Positions 7,079 to 10,343 of a stretch of DNA of 10,343 bases are shown one piece after another. The stretch covers positions 1 to 10,343 of the forward strand of contig JARBCG010000141.1 in assembly GCA_028803175.1 (NCBI GenBank). The letters are read 5' to 3'. Position numbers and translations under genes: made by a program. The notes under the pieces were generated by a model, which was given only the letters and a program-made list of their open reading frames with translations, was not told where the DNA came from and did no database searches. The stretch comes from Wolbachia sp. GTDB taxonomy: Bacteria > Pseudomonadota > Alphaproteobacteria > Rickettsiales > Anaplasmataceae. Numbering within the stretch: the stretch's first letter is position 1; the number at the start of each line of letters is the position of its first letter.

Positions 7079-7696
7079 TCAAAATATCTTATAAAACTCC
7101 TGTTTTAGTATGTTATCTAGCTTAGAAAGTAGAACCTCTACTCCTAATTCTTTCATTGATGTCACTCCATAGCTTTCTAATCCACAAGGGATTATACCTT
7201 TATAGTGAGAAAGGTCTGGAAAAACGTTCAGCGCTATTCCATGATAAGTTATCCACTTTCTTAGCCGAATGCCAAAAGCTGCAATTTTTTCTTCTACTCC
7301 GTTATTATTTACCCAAACGCCTATTCTATTTTCTTTAAATTCTCCAAGTATATCAAAGTGTTTTAAAACGTTTATGATCCAATTACTTAAGTCTTTTATA
7401 TATAACCTTATATCACACCTGTTCCTTTTTTTGAGGTCTAGCATTAAATATATGATACGTTGTCCGGGGCCATGATATGTATATTTACCGCCTCTGTCAG
7501 TTTTATATATAGGAAACAATTCTTCAATAATATCGTCGTCTGTTGCGCTAATACCTGCAGTGTATATGGGGGGGTGCTCAAGTAGCCACACCAGTTCATC
7601 TGCTTGACCATCAGAAATTAATTGAATTCTCCCTTCCATGAATTTTACAGCATAGTTATAATCAATAAGCTGATCAGATATAATCAATTCTACCAT
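7079..7696 (-). CDS. lipB: Octanoyl-[acyl carrier protein]-protein N-octanoyltransferase LipB
   Basis: LipB moves octanoyl groups from acyl carrier protein to the lipoyl domains of 2-oxoacid dehydrogenases and the glycine cleavage system; LipA then adds sulfur. The 205-residue protein has the family signature RGGKYTYHGPGQ (68-79), EHPPIYTAG (40-48), the catalytic Lys137 in EKIAAFGIRLRKWITYHG, and the nucleophile Cys171 in GIIPCGL. Length is usual. The start at 7696 has a modest AAAGAG ribosome binding site about 6 bases upstream. The HPP codons form a run of seven C on the coding strand (7568-7574), a natural slippage site, but the frame is intact. Confidence 0.95.
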   Translation of the reverse strand: MVELIISDQLIDYNYAVKFMEGRIQLISDGQADELVWLLEHPPIYTAGISATDDDIIEELFPIYKTDRGGKYTYHGPGQRIIYLMLDLKKRNRCDIRLYIKDLSNWIINVLKHFDILGEFKENRIGVWVNNNGVEEKIAAFGIRLRKWITYHGIALNVFPDLSHYKGIIPCGLESYGVTSMKELGVEVLLSKLDNILKQEFYKIF

Positions 7697-8063
7697 ATGT
7701 AATCTCTTTATTTTTAGTGTGCTTCTTTTCTGTCATCAAAGTACTTGATACTTGCATCTTGGATCTACATATAAAAGACAAAAGTTGTAAATCTAGTATT
7801 TACTACTTGAATAGAGGTGCGTATGAATTTTAGCATTTTCAAAGAAAAAGAAGCAGATTATTACTTTAAATATTAGTATTTATAACAAATATTGTAAATG
7901 CTAAGAAAAGAATATCAATTTATTTAATAATGATAATATAAAGTATTAGAACGTTAATTAATATTAGAGAGTAATATGGCTAAAGAAGGGGGGGAAGTAA
8001 ACGAACTGAAGGAAGTTTTCAAAATGGAAGAAAAGGAATAGAAGCTTATCCAATCGATAGTTA
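7697..8063. other. Remnant-rich intergenic spacer
   Basis: This stretch is very AT-rich (particularly 7850-7970) and holds no convincing gene. The inverted repeat TAGCATTT (7831-7838) and AAATGCTA (7896-7903) is short and far apart. A 21-codon ORF at 7976-8041, MAKEGGEVNELKEVFKMEEK plus one residue, has GAGAG as a possible ribosome binding site and contains seven G in a row (7988-7994). One frame over, the sequence continues as NGRKGIEAYPIDSYYERL before a stop, so it may be a fragment of a longer lost gene. I cannot name it. Confidence 0.4.
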
Positions 8064-8324
8064 CTATGAAAGATTATAAAAGTCACCTGATTTGTTGATA
8101 AATTTTGCAAAATTCGATGGCACAAGACCACTAAGAGCTTTGTGTGGTCTGTGCTCGCTATAATAAATAAAATCATCTATAACCGAATTATAAAAAAAAT
8201 TGGATCCGAGTAGTTGCGCTACTTTGATGATAATTAAGTTGTCAAAGAGATGATACCTTGTGATTTCTAGCATCATAGGAAAGAGAACTATTCTTTCAAG
8301 TGCAACGTTCGTGTAGTTGTGCAT
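8064..8324 (-). pseudogene. C-terminal fragment of an integrase-core (DDE) transposase
   Basis: On the minus strand an 86-codon frame contains FIYYSEHRPHKALSGLVP, matching the end of rve-type transposases of the IS3/IS481 kind, in which a Y(x)nRPH(x)2L(x)4P motif follows the last catalytic Glu. The preceding residues (HNYTNVALERIV and on) resemble the region around that Glu only loosely, and the two upstream acidic catalytic residues are absent. It is too short to be an active enzyme and is best read as a relic. The exact family is uncertain. Confidence 0.6.
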
Positions 8325-8401
8325 AGAATGAAAAAAATTCGAAAAAAGTCTATTGCCAACTAGTCAATATTTTGTTAGTAACTAGACAAAACAAAATTAT
8401 T

Positions 8402-9136
8402 ATGTTTAGGCTAGATAGCAAAAAATTCTTAATTACCGGTGCATCAGGGGGAATTGGTCGGGCGATTGTAGAGGTTATGCATAATGCTGGAGCAGTTCTA
8501 TGTATTTCTGGAGCAAAGAAAGAAGTGCTTCAAGAAATAGCTGAAAAATATAAAGAAAATATACATGTACTGCCTTGTAACTTATCAAATGCTGAAGTGG
8601 TAAATCAATTAGTAGACAAGGCAAGTGTGCTAATGGGAGGTTTTGATGGATTAATATGCAATGCGGGAATCACACAAGACAGCTTAATAATGAGAATGAA
8701 AGATGAGGTATGGCAAAAAGTGATTGATATTAATTTAACTTCTGCATTTAGGCTTAACAGAGAAGCGTGCAAAAAATTACTTAAGAATAAATGGGGAAGG
8801 ATTATAAATATTTCCTCTATAATAGGGTTGATAGGAAATGCAGGGCAAGCAAATTATGCAGCTTCTAAAGCTGGAATGATCGCTATGAGTAAATCTGTAG
8901 CTAAAGAAGTTGCAAGTCGTGGTGTAACAGTTAACTGCATTGCTCCCGGGTTTATTGATACTAAAATGACTGAAGTGTTAAGCGATGAACAAAAAGGAAA
9001 AGTATTAGATAATATTCCAATGAAAAGAATGGGAACCACAGAAGAAATAGCAGCTGGAGTTCTATTTTTAGCAAGTGATGAAGCACAATATATAACGGGA
9101 CATGTGCTAAATATTAATGGTGGATTATTTGTGTAA
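8402..9136 (+). CDS. fabG: 3-oxoacyl-[acyl carrier protein] reductase FabG
   Basis: FabG reduces 3-oxoacyl-ACP with NADPH in each round of type II fatty acid synthesis. Started at 8402 the protein has 244 residues, the same as E. coli FabG; a start at 8372 would add ten atypical residues. The short-chain dehydrogenase hallmarks are all present: TGASGGIG (12-19) for the cofactor, NAG (87-89), and the catalytic tetrad Asn111, Ser139, Tyr152 and Lys156 in INISS and QANYAASKAG. It ends in the usual GHVLNINGGLFV. No strong ribosome binding site is seen. TTGCCA at 8353-8358 could be a -35 but lacks a good -10. virB2 follows 95 bases downstream. Confidence 0.95.
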   Translation: MFRLDSKKFLITGASGGIGRAIVEVMHNAGAVLCISGAKKEVLQEIAEKYKENIHVLPCNLSNAEVVNQLVDKASVLMGGFDGLICNAGITQDSLIMRMKDEVWQKVIDINLTSAFRLNREACKKLLKNKWGRIINISSIIGLIGNAGQANYAASKAGMIAMSKSVAKEVASRGVTVNCIAPGFIDTKMTEVLSDEQKGKVLDNIPMKRMGTTEEIAAGVLFLASDEAQYITGHVLNINGGLFV

Positions 9137-9231
9137 AGGTACTTAATATGTGGACAAAATGTAATCTCAGTTATAAGGTATGTATAGGTTTAGGTATTTC
9201 AATTTATTTATAGTTAATCAAAGGTAAAAAA

Positions 9232-9615
9232 GTGAGCTCTATAATCAAAAAACTTTTTAGTATTTTTATCGTAATGTTATTTTTTTCTTTTTCAGGTTAT
9301 GCCGCAAATCCTCCTGCAGGCACTTCTCCTAGTAATAAAAAAATAACAGATGATACAGCTCAAGTAATATGCAACATCATTGGTTATGTTTGGGGTATAG
9401 GTGGGCCACTGATGACGGTGGTAATTATTGGAGCAAGTCTACTTGCAATATTTGGAAGGATGCCGTGGCCAGCTCTTTTTGCATTGGGTATGTTCTGTGG
9501 TGTGTTTTTTGGTGCTAAAGCTATCGTAATGAAAATTATACCTCATATAAGTCCTGAGATGCAAATTATGCTAGAGGAATGTGGAAAAGGACTTGAATTA
9601 TGTGGATTTAATTAG
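9232..9615 (+). CDS. virB2: Type IV secretion pilin-like protein VirB2
   Basis: VirB2 is the major pilin-type subunit of VirB/VirD4 (Rickettsiales rvh) type IV secretion systems. The 127-residue protein starts with GTG after an AAAGGT ribosome binding site (9221-9226). It has a likely signal peptide, residues 1-24, with the core LFSIFIVMLFFSFSG and the cut near GYA/ANP. Two hydrophobic segments follow (about 48-74 and 81-100) separated by the short basic loop GRMPWP, the typical TrbC/VirB2 hairpin. Cys48, Cys89, Cys117 and Cys124 are notable for a small envelope protein. The other vir genes are not in this window; scattered, multicopy virB2 is known in Rickettsiales. A second, broken copy lies just downstream. 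Confidence 0.85.
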   Translation: MSSIIKKLFSIFIVMLFFSFSGYAANPPAGTSPSNKKITDDTAQVICNIIGYVWGIGGPLMTVVIIGASLLAIFGRMPWPALFALGMFCGVFFGAKAIVMKIIPHISPEMQIMLEECGKGLELCGFN

Positions 9616-9656
9616 GTTTATCTAATATCTCAACTATTTTGCTAAAAATTATACTG

Positions 9657-9683
9657 CTTTAGATATGATAGTAATATCTAAAG
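9657..9683. repeat. Perfect 10-bp hairpin between virB2 copies
   Basis: CTTTAGATAT (9657-9666) and ATATCTAAAG (9674-9683) are exact reverse complements around a 7-base loop. It lies 41 bases after the intact virB2 and 13 bases before the start of the broken copy. There is no T-run, so it may be a weak terminator, a processing hairpin or an operator of the second copy. Confidence 0.55.
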
Positions 9684-9696
9684 TTAGGCTGTGAAG

Positions 9697-9916
9697 GTGA
9701 ACTCTATAGTCAAAGGTTTTTTAATATTCTTCTCGTAATATTAGTCCTTTCTTTTTCCCATAGTAGCAGTACTGCTGAGGAAGTGGATACAACCGCTCAA
9801 GTAATATGCAATATGTAGGCTATGCCTGGAGTATAGGTTTGGCACTGATGACGGTGGCGATAATCAGTGCAAGTCTACTTGCAATATTTGAAAGAATGCC
9901 ATGGCCAGCTCTTTAA
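9697..9916 (+). pseudogene. virB2: Broken tandem copy of virB2
   Basis: This is a second virB2 in the same direction. It starts at GTG 9697 (VNSIVKG), shifts frame in the T-run near 9717-9722, continues as ILLVILVLSFSH and DTTAQVICNM, then shifts again after a deletion near 9810-9817 and reads VGYAWSIGLALMTVAI and SLLAIFERMPWPAL before TAA at 9914-9916. The intact copy has matching DDTAQVICN and SLLAIFGRMPWPAL. The copy therefore lost its second hydrophobic segment and C terminus, exactly where an IS982-like fragment begins. It cannot make a normal pilin. Confidence 0.85.
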
Positions 9917-10021
9917 AAAAAGGGAATGAAAAATGCGTTAATGCTGTTTAATGAGAAAGTTTTACTTAGAAAACAATCTATTATTGAGACAGTTTTTAAT
10001 TATTTAAAAAATAAGTTTAAA
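9917..10021 (+). mobile_element. Fragment of an IS982-type transposase gene
   Basis: Reading from just after the virB2 relic, KKGMKNALMLFNEKVLLRKQ followed by SIIETVFNYLKNKF resembles the IS982-family transposase block MKNxLM...LLRKRSIIETVF-LK near its C terminus. After this the family's usual HTRHRS segment is missing and the frame runs on into unrelated DNA. Both ends of the element are absent or unrecognisable. It is a relic whose junction coincides with the truncation of the second virB2. Confidence 0.6.
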
Positions 10022-10085
10022 ATTACATTAGTTGGCGTTTTAAAGGTTAAAAGTGTTTTAGATTCTGTAGTGAAATTAAGGCATG

Positions 10086-10110
10086 AATCCCAGTATCAAG
10101 TACTAGGATT
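10086..10110. repeat. Wolbachia-style small palindromic repeat
   Basis: AATCCCAGTA (10086-10095) and TACTAGGATT (10101-10110) pair at 9 of 10 positions around TCAAG. The ATCCCAGT...ACTGGGAT type of palindrome is a frequent dispersed repeat in insect Wolbachia genomes; that resemblance is from memory and was not searched. Its right arm overlaps the stop codon of the minus-strand ORF at 10109. Confidence 0.5.
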
Positions 10111-10267
10111 ACACCTTGTGATTGTTGAGATTATGTACCTTCTTATACCTCTTGAAAATGTTTCTGTTTATTTTAACATTTACGTCAACGATCTTGTGAC
10201 TTTTTATAGGTTCTTTTTCTTTAGTAACTTGCTTTGGTTGATATAAGTTATTTTGGTGTCTATTCAT
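10109..10267 (-). CDS. Small lysine-rich hypothetical protein
   Basis: A 52-codon minus-strand ORF runs from ATG at 10267 to TAA at 10109-10111, beginning MNRHQNNLYQPKQVTKEKEP and ending KKVHNLNNHKV. The product would be strongly basic and rich in Lys and Asn, without a membrane segment or recognisable domain. A TATACT at 10304-10299 is a possible -10, but no Shine-Dalgarno is visible. The opposite strand is also open here, giving a hydrophobic, Phe-rich translation that looks like an antisense shadow. It may be a real small gene, the tail of a lost gene, or chance. Confidence 0.3.
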   Translation of the reverse strand: MNRHQNNLYQPKQVTKEKEPIKSHKIVDVNVKINRNIFKRYKKVHNLNNHKV

Positions 10268-10343
10268 AGTAGTTGCAAAGACAAAAAATAATTAACATAG
10301 TATATCAAAGTAGTAATAATAAAAAATATTAATAGCAAAAAGT

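Noticed and set aside
7156..7475. Plus-strand open frames inside lipB
   Set aside because: They are antisense to intact lipB and have no recognisable motif.
7964..8176. Minus-strand 70-codon frame overlapping the transposase relic
   Set aside because: It is Phe/His-rich with no motif, while the overlapping frame carries the RPHKAL transposase signature.
8372..8401. Earlier ATG for fabG
   Set aside because: It adds ten residues not typical of FabG; the start at 8402 gives the standard 244-residue length.
9926..10246. One 106-codon plus-strand gene
   Set aside because: Only the first third resembles an IS982 transposase; the rest crosses a palindrome and becomes Phe-rich sequence opposite a more protein-like minus-strand frame.
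1..10343. CRISPR array, riboswitch, prophage or toxin-antitoxin pair
   Set aside because: No regularly spaced repeats, no recognisable aptamer, no phage structural genes and no paired small ORFs were seen on either strand.

Overview
The window looks like a piece of a Wolbachia-type genome (Rickettsiales, Alphaproteobacteria). The base composition is strongly AT-rich, and intact housekeeping genes are interspersed with decayed insertion sequences and pseudogenes. It carries a Rickettsiales-style VirB2 pilin gene beside a broken copy, a GatA amidotransferase gene, and a small palindromic repeat of Wolbachia style. The genus assignment is an inference from gene content and style; no database search was possible.

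Layout from left to right. Bases 1-392 hold a frameshifted, internally deleted IS200-type tnpA on the minus strand, with a hairpin just upstream of its old start. gatA follows on the minus strand (533-2008). The 279-base divergent gap contains a likely extended -10 promoter for gatA and a perfect 15-bp palindrome that touches the predicted rimM promoter. rimM (2288-2794), efp (2890-3456) and a suhB-like gene (3466-4155) read rightwards and end at a hairpin at 4162-4191. On the minus strand come an unrecognised broken gene (4201-4601) and dnaB (4700-6160). A tRNA-Leu(CAA) at 6341-6423 sits 23 bases ahead of an RDD-family membrane protein gene, which converges on lipB (7079-7696, minus). Bases 7697-8401 are a remnant-rich spacer holding a fragment of an integrase-type transposase. 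fabG (8402-9136) and virB2 (9232-9615) are intact. A second virB2 copy (9697-9916) is frameshifted and cut off where an IS982-type transposase fragment begins. The right end holds a palindromic repeat and a possible 52-residue minus-strand ORF.

The intact genes cover translation (GatA for tRNA amidation, RimM for 30S maturation, EF-P for difficult peptide bonds, tRNA-Leu), replication (DnaB), lipoic acid and fatty acid synthesis (LipB, FabG) and type IV secretion (VirB2). They do not form one pathway; the only compact unit is rimM/efp/suhB-like. The most interesting points are the SuhB-like protein that has lost most IMPase catalytic residues, the decayed tandem virB2, and several perfect inverted repeats at gene borders. 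I did not find convincing evidence of a wholly new multi-gene system.
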